Source: a bacterium BMS3Abin03
GTDB taxonomy: Bacteria > Bacteroidota > Ignavibacteria > Ignavibacteriales > Ignavibacteriaceae
Length of the DNA stretch: 36,814 nucleotides
Reading direction: 5' to 3'
Assembly: GCA_022340715.1 (NCBI GenBank)
Contig: JAJDNK010000010.1
Location: forward strand, 1 to 36,814
Below the pieces are notes generated by a model that saw only the letters and a program-made list of their open reading frames with translations, was not told the DNA's origin and made no database searches. Each line of letters starts with the position of its first letter. Position 1 is the first letter of the stretch. The translations under genes and the position numbers were made by a program. Shown piece after piece: positions 16,429 to 24,664 of the stretch.

Positions 16429-18501
16429 ATGGCAGAAAACAATTCTAACCTTTCCGATTTCAAATCCTATATTTCCCCATCAGTATCGATTCCCGAATTC
16501 ACTCTTAAATCAATAATTATCGGAGCGTTTTTTGGGATCTTATTTGGTGCTGCTACAGTCTTTCTTGCATTGAAAGCCGGACTTACAGTTTCCGCTTCAA
16601 TTCCGATCGCTGTTCTTGCCATTTCAGTAGGGAGAAAATATTTCAAGACTACAATACTTGAGAATAATATCATTCAGACAACTGGTTCTGCAGGTGAATC
16701 TATTGCTGCTGGAGTTGTCTTTACCCTTCCTGCATTTTTATTTATGTCGATGAATGAAAGCGGCATGAGTGTTGGCGCAGGTTATTTTAATTACTGGACG
16801 ATTTTAGCTCTGGCAATGTTCGGAGGAATTCTCGGTACATTAATGATGATTCCATTAAGGCGGTCTTTAATTGTTCAGGAACATCATAATCTTCCTTATC
16901 CTGAGGGAACTGCATGCGCATCCGTTCTTATTGCTGGTGATAAGGGTGGAGATTTTGCAAAAACTGCCTACCAGGGTTTATCAGTTGCACTAGGTTATGC
17001 TTTACTTCAAAGAGTTTTTCATGTAATAGCGGAGACACCTGCATGGGTATCTGCACAAACTAGTAAGTTTTTCCCGTCCGCAACGGTTAATGGCGATATA
17101 ACTCCTGAGTATTTAGGTGTTGGATATATTATTGGTCCCCGTATTGCAGGTATACTTGTAGCTGGTGGTGTTCTTGCTTGGCTCGGTTTAATTCCTCTTC
17201 TCGCAACTTTGGTTGCACCTGATATTATAGCCGGACAATTAGTTAAACTTGGTTATCTGAAAGATCTTTTAACTGCCGGCGGTCCGGGAAACTGGAATCC
17301 TGAACTACATACTTTTGCAAGCTTTCCAAATGCTATTTATCATGCTTACGTAAGACAAATAGGTGCTGGTGCCGTTGCCGCGGGTGGATTGATTACTCTT
17401 ATCAAAACTTTTCCAACTATAATCGCTTCGTTTAAAGGAAGTGTTGCTTCTTTAAAAAACAGGAGCGGATCTGTGAAAGTTATTCGTACAGAAAACGATC
17501 TTTCATTTGTAACTGTAATTGCGGGAAGTATCGGTCTTGTATTTTTAATGATATTACTTCCAATGATTCCCGGCGATACAATCTTTAACAAATTTTTAAT
17601 CGGTATTCTTGTAATCGTTTTTGGATTTTTCTTTGTAACTGTTTCCAGCCGTATAGTTGGTATAATCGGTTCAAGCTCAAATCCTATTTCAGGAATGACA
17701 ATTGCAACTCTTATGGGAACAGCACTTGTTTTTATCGCTGTTGGCTGGACAGGAAAGATATTCGAGCCAATGGCTCTTGTTGTTGGTAGTATGATCTGTA
17801 TTGCTGCAGCTAATGCAGGTGCAACATCACAGGATCTTAAAACAGGTTTTCTTATTGGTGCAACACCCAGATATCAGCAGATTGCTTTATTTGTTGGTGC
17901 TATAGTTTCTTCACTTGTTATAGGATGGACTATACAGCAGCTTGATGCACCGACACCGGATATGAGCGCAATGGGAATTGTTCATGCGATAGGAAGTGAT
18001 AAATTTCCTGCACCTCAGGGAACATTGATGGCAACATTGATTAAAGGTCTTCTCTCATTTAATCTGGATTGGCAATTTGTTTTGGTCGGTGCTTTTCTTG
18101 CAATAACGGTTGAACTCTGTGGAGTGAATGCACTCTCATTTGCAGTCGGTGCTTATCTTCCTCTATCAACTACATTACCAATATTTGTTGGTGGCGCAAT
18201 AAAAGGTGTTTCCGATAAGATTGCAGAAAGGAAAGGAGAAAAAAGAGAAGATAGTGAACTTGGAAGCGGTAGTCTTTTCGCAACCGGACTTGTTGCTGGA
18301 GGTGCCTTAGCCGGGGTTATTGTTGCCTTGTTATCTTCCGAGGATACAGTCTTTGAATTCTTCAAATCTATTAGTACAGAAGGATTTTTGAATAACCTGT
18401 TGGGAGGAAGCGGGTATGAAATACTCGGTGTTATCTTTTTTGCAATAATGGGATATATGCTCTATAAAGTATCAAGAAAACCTCAAACAAAAATCGATTA
18501 A
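16429..18501 (+). CDS. OPT family oligopeptide transporter
   Basis: 690 residues, very hydrophobic, with around 16 predicted membrane segments. Family signatures of prokaryotic OPT proteins are GAATVFLALKAGLTVSASIP near residue 45, ENNIIQTTGSAGESIAAGVVFTLPA near 80, LPYPEGTACA near 158, and GATSQDLKTGFLIGATPRYQQ near 465. OPT proteins import peptides or metal chelates with protons; prokaryotic members are mostly uncharacterised. AAGGAG lies upstream of the ATG, and the MFS gene starts 12 bases after the stop. The nearby aminopeptidase supports peptide import over metal chelates, but only by context. Confidence 0.93.
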   Translation: MAENNSNLSDFKSYISPSVSIPEFTLKSIIIGAFFGILFGAATVFLALKAGLTVSASIPIAVLAISVGRKYFKTTILENNIIQTTGSAGESIAAGVVFTLPAFLFMSMNESGMSVGAGYFNYWTILALAMFGGILGTLMMIPLRRSLIVQEHHNLPYPEGTACASVLIAGDKGGDFAKTAYQGLSVALGYALLQRVFHVIAETPAWVSAQTSKFFPSATVNGDITPEYLGVGYIIGPRIAGILVAGGVLAWLGLIPLLATLVAPDIIAGQLVKLGYLKDLLTAGGPGNWNPELHTFASFPNAIYHAYVRQIGAGAVAAGGLITLIKTFPTIIASFKGSVASLKNRSGSVKVIRTENDLSFVTVIAGSIGLVFLMILLPMIPGDTIFNKFLIGILVIVFGFFFVTVSSRIVGIIGSSSNPISGMTIATLMGTALVFIAVGWTGKIFEPMALVVGSMICIAAANAGATSQDLKTGFLIGATPRYQQIALFVGAIVSSLVIGWTIQQLDAPTPDMSAMGIVHAIGSDKFPAPQGTLMATLIKGLLSFNLDWQFVLVGAFLAITVELCGVNALSFAVGAYLPLSTTLPIFVGGAIKGVSDKIAERKGEKREDSELGSGSLFATGLVAGGALAGVIVALLSSEDTVFEFFKSISTEGFLNNLLGGSGYEILGVIFFAIMGYMLYKVSRKPQTKID

Positions 18502-18513
18502 ACCTCTTACTAT

Positions 18514-19800
18514 ATGAGCAATGTAGAAATCACCGGCATTCCAAATAAAGAACCATCTGCCTTTTACAGGTGGATGGTTTTATTATTTCTCAGCGTGGCA
18601 ATGTATGGTAACTATTATGTGTTCGATTCAATCTCGCTTGTTGCCGATCAATTAAAAACCCAGCTAAATTTTAGTGATCTCGATATCGGACAAATGTATT
18701 CTTATTACAGCGTTGCCGCGATTATTGTGTTAATATTTGGAGGGATTTTAGTCGATAAATGGGGGACAAAAAAATCGTCAATTGTTTTTGCTTCAATATG
18801 TACAGTCTCAGGCTTCTTAGTCGCATTTTCCTCAAATCTTTATTTAATGCTTGCCGGAAGATTTTTATTAGGGGTGGGCTCAGAGCCGTTAATTGTAGCT
18901 ATTACGGTAGCAATTGCAAAGTGGTTTAAAGGTAAGCAATTAAGTTTTGCTTTGGGCGTTAACCTTTTTCTTGCACGTGCAGGTACGTATACTGTCGATA
19001 ATTCACCATCAATATTTCCGGGAGCATACAGCGAAGGATATCAGGGACCATTGTTAATTGCTGCATTGATAGGAATACTAGCTCTTGCAGGTGTACTTAT
19101 TTATGCGATGTTGGAGCACAGGGGAGAAAAATTATTCATTCTTGGTGAAGGTACAAGAACTGATAAACTTAACGTTAAAGACTTTTTTAAGTTTAATAAA
19201 TCTTTCTGGTATATAACCTTACTTTGCGTTACTTTTTATTCGGCCATTTTCCCATTTAGAGCTTTTGCTATAAAATTCTTTATGGAAACACACAATGTTT
19301 CCAGAGAAATGGCTGGCAGTTTGATTTCGTGGTTACCTTTAGCAGCGATGATTGCTACACCATTGATTGGTCTTCTGGTAGATTACATTGGCAAACGTGC
19401 TTTGTTAATGACGTTCGGATCAATTTTGTTGCTGCCTGTCTATTTACTAATGGGGTATACTGATGTTTCACTTTATGTTCCGGTCATTATGATGGGAGTT
19501 GCATTTTCATTAATTCCCGCCGTAATGTGGCCGGCAGTCGCATACATTGTTGAAGAAAAAAGACTTGGTTCAGCTTATGCACTTATGACATTAATCCAGC
19601 AAATCGGTATGGCACTTTTCCCTGTTGTAATAGGTGCTGCAAACGATTACTCAGGAGCCAGTGCAACGAATCCCGGTGGGTATCACCTTGGAATGTGGAT
19701 ATTTTCAATACTCGGAATCCTTGGTCTTATTTTTGCGTACTTATTGCGAAAGGCCGAAACGGGTTCGGAAGGACATGGACTTGAACAGGGGATAAAATAA
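18514..19800 (+). CDS. MFS transporter, perhaps MFSD1-like
   Basis: 428 residues with 12 predicted membrane segments in two halves. The loop 2-3 motif is GGILVDKWGTKK (a form of the MFS GxxxDxxGxR/K signature), and GRFLLGVGSEPLIVAI lies in TM4. Another notable segment is LFLARAGTYTVDNSPS near residue 152. From memory, the overall pattern with an Arg in TM5 recalls the MFSD1 branch, whose animal member moves dipeptides; that is a loose resemblance, not a proven assignment. The 12-base gap from the OPT gene indicates one operon and fits a peptide-related substrate. Polarity and substrate unknown. Confidence 0.85.
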   Translation: MSNVEITGIPNKEPSAFYRWMVLLFLSVAMYGNYYVFDSISLVADQLKTQLNFSDLDIGQMYSYYSVAAIIVLIFGGILVDKWGTKKSSIVFASICTVSGFLVAFSSNLYLMLAGRFLLGVGSEPLIVAITVAIAKWFKGKQLSFALGVNLFLARAGTYTVDNSPSIFPGAYSEGYQGPLLIAALIGILALAGVLIYAMLEHRGEKLFILGEGTRTDKLNVKDFFKFNKSFWYITLLCVTFYSAIFPFRAFAIKFFMETHNVSREMAGSLISWLPLAAMIATPLIGLLVDYIGKRALLMTFGSILLLPVYLLMGYTDVSLYVPVIMMGVAFSLIPAVMWPAVAYIVEEKRLGSAYALMTLIQQIGMALFPVVIGAANDYSGASATNPGGYHLGMWIFSILGILGLIFAYLLRKAETGSEGHGLEQGIK

Positions 19801-19879
19801 AATCGACTTAGTAGGGGAGAAAATCACAAAATCATTAATAATAAATTAATACAATAGTCATTCATAATAAGGAGTAGTT

Positions 19880-20614
19880 ATGAAGAGATACATTACTGTT
19901 TTTATTCTGGCAATTGCACTTGTTATAAATTTTTCTCCAAGTATATATTCTCAGGACGATTGTTGTGGTATTGGAAGTATTTTCTCTTCACTTATTCAAA
20001 GTGGAATTTTCGGTGGCTATGGATTACAGCAGTACAGTGCAAAAGGATTAAACGAGGTGCTACCTCAAGATGCAGGATTTAAAGATTATGGTACAGCCTG
20101 GGGCTGGAGAGTTGGGGCAAATGTTATTCAGGTTAGGCAAAGAAATATTTTAATCGGATTAAAATTTTATTATCAATCGATGACTGAATCGCAGGAAAGA
20201 GTTGAACAAGATTTTACTCAGGAAATTAGTTTGAAACTTACCCAGTGGAATTTTGGACTGAGTCTGTCCTACATTGCAAGTCAGGCTTTTGATATACGTA
20301 TCTTCGATGCCTATCTGTCCTGGACAGGTGCTGAACTCACAAATAAATTCAAAACAGATAATCCACCTGAAGATGATGTTTATAAATCTCCGGAGGCGAG
20401 CCTTGGTTTTACCGCAGATGCAGGAATTGTTTGGTATCCTATTCCTACGGCAACTTACATGTCTCTTGAGGTGCTGGGAGGATATTCACTATTCTCAATT
20501 GATGAAGCAAAACTTAAAGAAGGCACTAGTTCATTACAAACAATACAGGATATAGTAGACGGTGGTGGTTTCTTTGCTGTTGCAGTATTAACAGTAGGTA
20601 TACCGTTTAACTGA
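19880..20614 (+). CDS. Exported beta-rich protein, tandem paralog 1
   Basis: 244 residues: a signal peptide (about 1-24), an unusual CCGIG motif just after cleavage, then amphipathic strands (WRVGANVI, ILIGLKFYYQS, LKLTQWNFGLSLSY, SLEVLGGYSLF) and a terminal VLTVGIPFN, as in small outer-membrane barrels. No named family is recognised. It shares spacing and many positions with the next gene (GLN, RVG.N, YYQS, LTN, FK.D, GGY/AGY, GGF.AV, GFP/GIP). It has its own AAGGAG site and sits 79 bases after the MFS gene. Possibly an outer-membrane porin or partner for the inner-membrane transporters (inference). Confidence 0.75.
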   Translation: MKRYITVFILAIALVINFSPSIYSQDDCCGIGSIFSSLIQSGIFGGYGLQQYSAKGLNEVLPQDAGFKDYGTAWGWRVGANVIQVRQRNILIGLKFYYQSMTESQERVEQDFTQEISLKLTQWNFGLSLSYIASQAFDIRIFDAYLSWTGAELTNKFKTDNPPEDDVYKSPEASLGFTADAGIVWYPIPTATYMSLEVLGGYSLFSIDEAKLKEGTSSLQTIQDIVDGGGFFAVAVLTVGIPFN

Positions 20615-20703
20615 GTGATAAAGAATTTTGTTTGCTCCAATAACAAAGTGAGTTATAGTTTAGAATTATTATAATGATACAATAGCTTTGTTTATTGCTT
20701 AAT

Positions 20704-20749
20704 AAAGGAAGTAAAAATGTTTTGCATAATCAAATTATGCTGTATGTAA
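20704..20749 (+). other. Possible 10-codon leader ORF overlapping a palindrome
   Basis: AAAGGAAG (20704-20711) precedes an ATG at 20717 that opens a frame reading MFCIIKLCCM before TAA at 20747-20749. The frame overlaps GCATAAT-CAA-ATTATGC (20724-20740), a perfect 7-bp inverted repeat; GCATAAT recurs at 20777-20783. The gene at 20855 lacks a ribosome-binding site, so a leader or operator arrangement is conceivable, but a chance match is equally likely. Confidence 0.2.
20724..20740. repeat. Inverted repeat GCATAAT-CAA-ATTATGC
   Basis: Perfect 7-bp arms around a 3-base loop in the 240-base gap between the two paralogs, with a third copy of the half-site at 20777-20783. It could be an operator controlling the second paralog. 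It is low in GC and has no following T run, so it is not a good terminator for the first gene. Confidence 0.35.
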
Positions 20750-20854
20750 GTAAGAAAATGAAGGTAAAATAATTTAGCATAATGTAATTGTACTTAGAAT
20801 TCCTTTTGATCAAAAATATGCTTAGATTAAGTTAAAATTATTCCAGATGCTTAT

Positions 20855-21595
20855 ATGAGCGGTAAAAATTATATATACATCACTGCTATTTTGTTTTTTT
20901 GTTTGTTTGATATGAATGTTTTTCCACAAACTTTTGGTTTTGGATGTTTAGGATTTACCGGTGGTTTTGGTGGGATTGTTTATGAATCGTATAAAGCGGA
21001 TGGTTTAAATGCATACCTTGAATCATTAGAACAGCCCCCTGAAGATTTTAACTATTCAATAGGTTACAGGGTAGGCATTAACTTTTTCAGGGCAAGCTGG
21101 GAAAGCGGCTTCATTTTAACAGCAAAAGGTTACTACCAATCATTATCCAAATCAAAGAAATCTTCTGATATGCTTGCTGACGGAAGCTCGAATGATCTTG
21201 ATCTTGATCTCAAAAACTGGGGGGTAGGAATCGATATAGGTTATGCGATTACTAATTATTTTTCATGGAAGATCATAGATGGCGCTGTTCATTTTAATAA
21301 TGTGATGCTTACAAACACTGTCAATTCACCGGGCAGCACTATTGTAAGTAAATTTAAAAGTGATGCCGGTGTTCTTGGCTATTCTGTTGGTACCGGTATA
21401 ATTCTTGGGATTGTTAAAGACTATATCAGTATAGAAGGACTTGCAGGTTACACAAACATTAAAATAGAAAAGTTGAAATCTGATGATGGACATTACTTTT
21501 CAGAAAATTTACCAGCAGCTGATGTAAATAAAAATTTTATTGAATCAGGTGGATTTACTGCTGTTGTTCAGCTTAATATTGGTTTCCCACTTTAA
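20855..21595 (+). CDS. Exported beta-rich protein, tandem paralog 2
   Basis: 246 residues: a signal peptide (about 1-25), then a Gly-rich GFGCLGFTGGFGG segment, amphipathic strands and a terminal LNIGFPL. It aligns along its length with the preceding gene: GLNAYL/GLNEVL, YRVGINF/WRVGANV, KGYYQSL/KFYYQSM, LKNWGVGIDIGY/LTQWNFGLSLSY, ISIEGLAGY/MSLEVLGGY, ESGGFTAVVQL/DGGGFFAVAVL. The pair therefore arose by an old tandem duplication. There is no clear ribosome-binding site before the ATG, which is common in this phylum. Function unknown; probably outer membrane or periplasm. Confidence 0.72.
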   Translation: MSGKNYIYITAILFFCLFDMNVFPQTFGFGCLGFTGGFGGIVYESYKADGLNAYLESLEQPPEDFNYSIGYRVGINFFRASWESGFILTAKGYYQSLSKSKKSSDMLADGSSNDLDLDLKNWGVGIDIGYAITNYFSWKIIDGAVHFNNVMLTNTVNSPGSTIVSKFKSDAGVLGYSVGTGIILGIVKDYISIEGLAGYTNIKIEKLKSDDGHYFSENLPAADVNKNFIESGGFTAVVQLNIGFPL

Positions 21596-21631
21596 TTCTA
21601 ATTTCCGTATCATCATAATAAATATCCAGCT

Positions 21632-22597
21632 ATGAAAATAACAAAACTTGATAAAGCTTCCATCATAGCTATACGCGATTGTATGGGAGCAAAAAAGAAT
21701 GAAAGTATTCTGGTAATTACTGATGAACAAAAACGTGAGATAGGTTATTCACTTTTTCAAAATGCAAAAGCCTTAGGAAATTATTCTCTCTATCTTGAAA
21801 TGAAATCGGGGAAAATAAACGGGGAAGAACCACCTGAAGCAATAGCCGAATTGATGAAGAAATTTGATGTGGTTCTCGTCCCTACTGCCAAATCGATTAC
21901 ACATACCGATGCAAGACGAAATGCTTCTGCTAAGGGTGTTCGTGTTGCAACATTTCCCGGGATAACAAAAGAGATAATGATACGTGGAATGAATGCAGAT
22001 TATAAAGCTATTTCTGTTCGTTCAATCAAGCTGAAAAGGATTCTTGAAAAAGGAGAACTGGTAAGGGTAACTTCACCTTCGGGAACGGATATTTCATTTA
22101 GTATTAAAGGACGAACGGCAATAGCAAGCAAAGGTTTGTTTCATAAAAAGGGAGAAAGTGGAAATCTCCCAACAGGTGAAACATTTCTTGCGCCTGTTGA
22201 AGGAACGTCTAACGGGATTTTTGTTGTAGATGGCTCCATGGCTGGTTTAGGATTAATTAAAAGTGTTAACATTAAAATAGAAGTTGAAAAAGGATTTGCT
22301 ACAAAAATCAGTGGTGGTCAACCGGGAAGAAAATTAAAAGCTATGCTCGATCAGGTTGGTAAAGGGGCTTACAACATTGCCGAATTTGGAATCGGTACAA
22401 ACGATAGTGCCAAATTAAGCGGACTTCTTCTTGAAGATGAAAAAGTAATGGGAACAGTTCACATAGCACTCGGAAACAATGTTACAATGGGTGGAACATT
22501 TAATGTTCCTATTCATCTTGATGGTGTTATCAAAAAACCTACAGTTTATCTCGATAACAAACTTTTAATGAAGAACGGAAAACTTATGGTTGCTTAA
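21632..22597 (+). CDS. M29-like metalloaminopeptidase
   Basis: 321 residues resembling the AmpS/AmpT (COG2309) fold. The five expected metal ligands are present: Glu183 (LPTGETF), Glu251 (IAEFGIGTN), His277 (GTVHIALG), and His295 and Asp297 (VPIHLDG). The protein is shorter than classical M29 enzymes (about 400 residues), missing part of the N-terminal domain, as in a recognised group of short bacterial homologues. There is no signal peptide, so it is cytoplasmic. It would trim N-terminal residues from imported peptides, which fits the OPT and MFS genes upstream. The same superfamily includes ring-cleaving dioxygenases of the NicX type, so peptidase activity is likely but not certain. Confidence 0.82.
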   Translation: MKITKLDKASIIAIRDCMGAKKNESILVITDEQKREIGYSLFQNAKALGNYSLYLEMKSGKINGEEPPEAIAELMKKFDVVLVPTAKSITHTDARRNASAKGVRVATFPGITKEIMIRGMNADYKAISVRSIKLKRILEKGELVRVTSPSGTDISFSIKGRTAIASKGLFHKKGESGNLPTGETFLAPVEGTSNGIFVVDGSMAGLGLIKSVNIKIEVEKGFATKISGGQPGRKLKAMLDQVGKGAYNIAEFGIGTNDSAKLSGLLLEDEKVMGTVHIALGNNVTMGGTFNVPIHLDGVIKKPTVYLDNKLLMKNGKLMVA

Positions 22598-22696
22598 CAT
22601 TTTAGCATTCTTTATATCTTTTCGTAAAATTTTCTAATTGCTTGCCTATTTTTTATTTTTGAAATAGTGTAATTAATAATTATATAAAAACCAAAT

Positions 22697-23260
22697 ATGT
22701 CTTTACTTCCTGTTACGCTTTACGGTGATAAAATACTTCGCAAAAAAGTCGATAAAGTTTCTGATATAGATAATGAAACAATCGAGCTCATAGCAAATAT
22801 GTTCGAAACGATGAGAAATGCCAACGGGATTGGATTAGCTGCAAATCAGGTAGGTGCGAATAAAAGCATATTTGTGGTGGATATTTCCAGAGTTGAAGAA
22901 TATGAGAATATTAAACCTACAGTTTTTATAAATCCTGTTATAGAAAAGTACTCGGATGAAAAAATTATTTTTGAAGAGGGTTGTTTAAGCATACCGGACA
23001 TCCATGGTGAAGTAGAACGACCGGAATCCGTTGTAATAAAATATTATGATACTGATTTGAAAGAACAGACAATTGAAGCAAATAAACTCTTTGCCCGCGT
23101 TATTCAGCATGAGTTCGATCATCTTCAGGGGGTATTATTTACTGATCTTGTTGATGAAGAATTGAAAAAGAAATTTAAAAAACCTTTGCAAAAGATAAAG
23201 AAAAGAAAGATAGAAGTATCTTACCCGGTAAGCGAAACAATAGACTACCAATTACTTTAA
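22697..23260 (+). CDS. def: Peptide deformylase
   Basis: 187 residues with all three signature motifs: GLAANQ (46-51), EGCLS with the metal ligand Cys96, and QHEFDH with ligands His138 and His142 and catalytic Glu139. It removes the formyl group from nascent chains, undoing the modification made by the enzyme encoded next. fmt begins 10 bases after the stop, the conserved def-fmt pair. The C-terminal tail is Lys-rich. Confidence 0.98.
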   Translation: MSLLPVTLYGDKILRKKVDKVSDIDNETIELIANMFETMRNANGIGLAANQVGANKSIFVVDISRVEEYENIKPTVFINPVIEKYSDEKIIFEEGCLSIPDIHGEVERPESVVIKYYDTDLKEQTIEANKLFARVIQHEFDHLQGVLFTDLVDEELKKKFKKPLQKIKKRKIEVSYPVSETIDYQLL

Positions 23261-23270
23261 GTGTATTACC

Positions 23271-24176
23271 ATGAAAATAATATTCATGGGCACACCCTAT
23301 TTCTCAATTCCATCTTTAAAGAGCTTACTTGAAAGCAAACACGAAGTTGTTGCTGTTGTAACCACGCCTGATAAAGAACGGGGGAGAGGTCAGAAGATTT
23401 CCTTCACGCCCGTAAAAGAATTTGCATTAAAAAATAACCTGCCTGTACTTCAACCTGAAAAATTGAAAAACAATTCTCAGTTTGTTGAAGAGCTAAAAAA
23501 ATTTGATGCAGATCTCTATGTTATCGTAGCGTTCAGAATTTTGCCGGTTGAAGTTTTTTCTGTTCCGCCAAAAGGTTCTTTTAACTTGCATGCATCTCTT
23601 CTTCCGAAATATCGTGGTGCTGCACCAATTCAATGGGCTTTAATTAATGGGGAAACTGAAACTGGACTAACAACATTTAAACTTGCAGAAAAAGTGGATA
23701 CCGGAAATATTTATCTAAAGGAAAAAATTGAAATTAAACCGGATGATAATTTTGAATCGCTACACGATAGGCTGAGCGAAATCGGTTCCAAAGTAGTTTT
23801 ACAAACTGTTGAAATGATAGATAGTGGAAATTATAAATTGAAAAATCAGGATGATTCACTTGCAACACCGGCACCTAAAATTACAAAAGAAATTTGCAAA
23901 ATAGATTGGAATAAACCGGCAAGAGAAATACACAATTTAATTCGTGGATTATCACCAATACCCGGAGCGTATTTTGAGTTTAAAGATAAAATTATAAAAG
24001 TTTACCAATCTGAAGTGATTGAAAGAAACGATCTCAAGCCATTCCAGATATATCAGACCAAGACTGAACTAATAATTGGTTGTGGAGTAAATGCTTTAAA
24101 AATTTTACTTCTTCAACAGGAAGGAAAAAAGAGAATGGGGATTGAAGAGTTTTTGCGGGGATTTAGTTTTGGATAA
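23271..24176 (+). CDS. fmt: Methionyl-tRNA formyltransferase
   Basis: 301 residues. The formyl-transfer domain (1-205) has the active-site residues Asn105, His107 and Asp143 in FNLHASLLPKYRGAAPIQ and KVDTGNIY. The smaller C-terminal tRNA-contacting domain follows, starting near ICKIDWNKPAREIHNLIRGL. It formylates initiator Met-tRNA using 10-formyl-tetrahydrofolate. It is co-transcribed with def and ends 2 bases from the convergent DUF4440 gene, with no visible terminator. Confidence 0.98.
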   Translation: MKIIFMGTPYFSIPSLKSLLESKHEVVAVVTTPDKERGRGQKISFTPVKEFALKNNLPVLQPEKLKNNSQFVEELKKFDADLYVIVAFRILPVEVFSVPPKGSFNLHASLLPKYRGAAPIQWALINGETETGLTTFKLAEKVDTGNIYLKEKIEIKPDDNFESLHDRLSEIGSKVVLQTVEMIDSGNYKLKNQDDSLATPAPKITKEICKIDWNKPAREIHNLIRGLSPIPGAYFEFKDKIIKVYQSEVIERNDLKPFQIYQTKTELIIGCGVNALKILLLQQEGKKRMGIEEFLRGFSFG

Positions 24177-24178
24177 TC

Positions 24179-24544
24179 CTAATCAAAATTAATCTTTGTT
24201 CCCTGATGAAATACTATTTGCCACTTTCCATCGTTCAGTTTCCAGATTGAACTTCGTAATGAAATTATTTTTTCTCTACTTTCGGTAATCTCTTTTTCTA
24301 ATTGAAAAGTAGCAAGTACAATATCGGAAGATATTTTAGTGGCTTTAAAATTACTTAGGAAAAAATTTATTCCTGTTTGTTTTTGTAAAGCACTTAAAAT
24401 TTCCTGTTTGTTATACTGCTTACCTGATTCCCCAATCTCAATAAATTCATCAGCTATCAACTCATTCAATCTTTCTGTTGATTTACGAATTTCTGGTTGA
24501 ATTAATTCCAATTCAAAATTTTTTATTATTTCGAAATAGTTCAT
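24179..24544 (-). CDS. SnoaL-like DUF4440 protein
   Basis: 121 residues with the NTF2-like cone-fold layout: an N-terminal helix, ELIADEFIEIGESGKQYNKQEIL as the family signature helix-loop, then the strands ISSDIVLATFQLEKEI, IISLRSSIWKL and KWQIVFHQGT. Members include small enzymes and ligand-binding proteins; no catalytic set can be read here. It lies downstream of ada on the same strand, separated by a palindromic element. Confidence 0.8.
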   Translation of the reverse strand: MNYFEIIKNFELELIQPEIRKSTERLNELIADEFIEIGESGKQYNKQEILSALQKQTGINFFLSNFKATKISSDIVLATFQLEKEITESREKIISLRSSIWKLNDGKWQIVFHQGTKINFD

Positions 24545-24556
24545 TGTATGAGTAAG

Positions 24557-24605
24557 AACCTCTCCCTTTTCCCTCTCCTTATTAAAGAGAGGGTAGGGTA
24601 AGGTT
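24557..24605. repeat. Palindromic intergenic element with CCCTCTC/GAGAGGG arms
   Basis: The two halves are imperfectly complementary over about 22 bases: AACCT and CCCTCTC on the left pair with GAGAGGG and AGGTT on the right, around an ATT centre. C/T-rich then G/A-rich composition of this type is common in short dispersed palindromes (REP/MITE-like) of many bacteria. It lies between ada and the DUF4440 gene, so it could also form an intercistronic RNA hairpin or terminator after ada. Confidence 0.6.
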
Positions 24606-24664
24606 AAAAATTTAATAAAAGTAAAATGATTTCAATGCGATTTGTGTATTATATAATCAACAGT

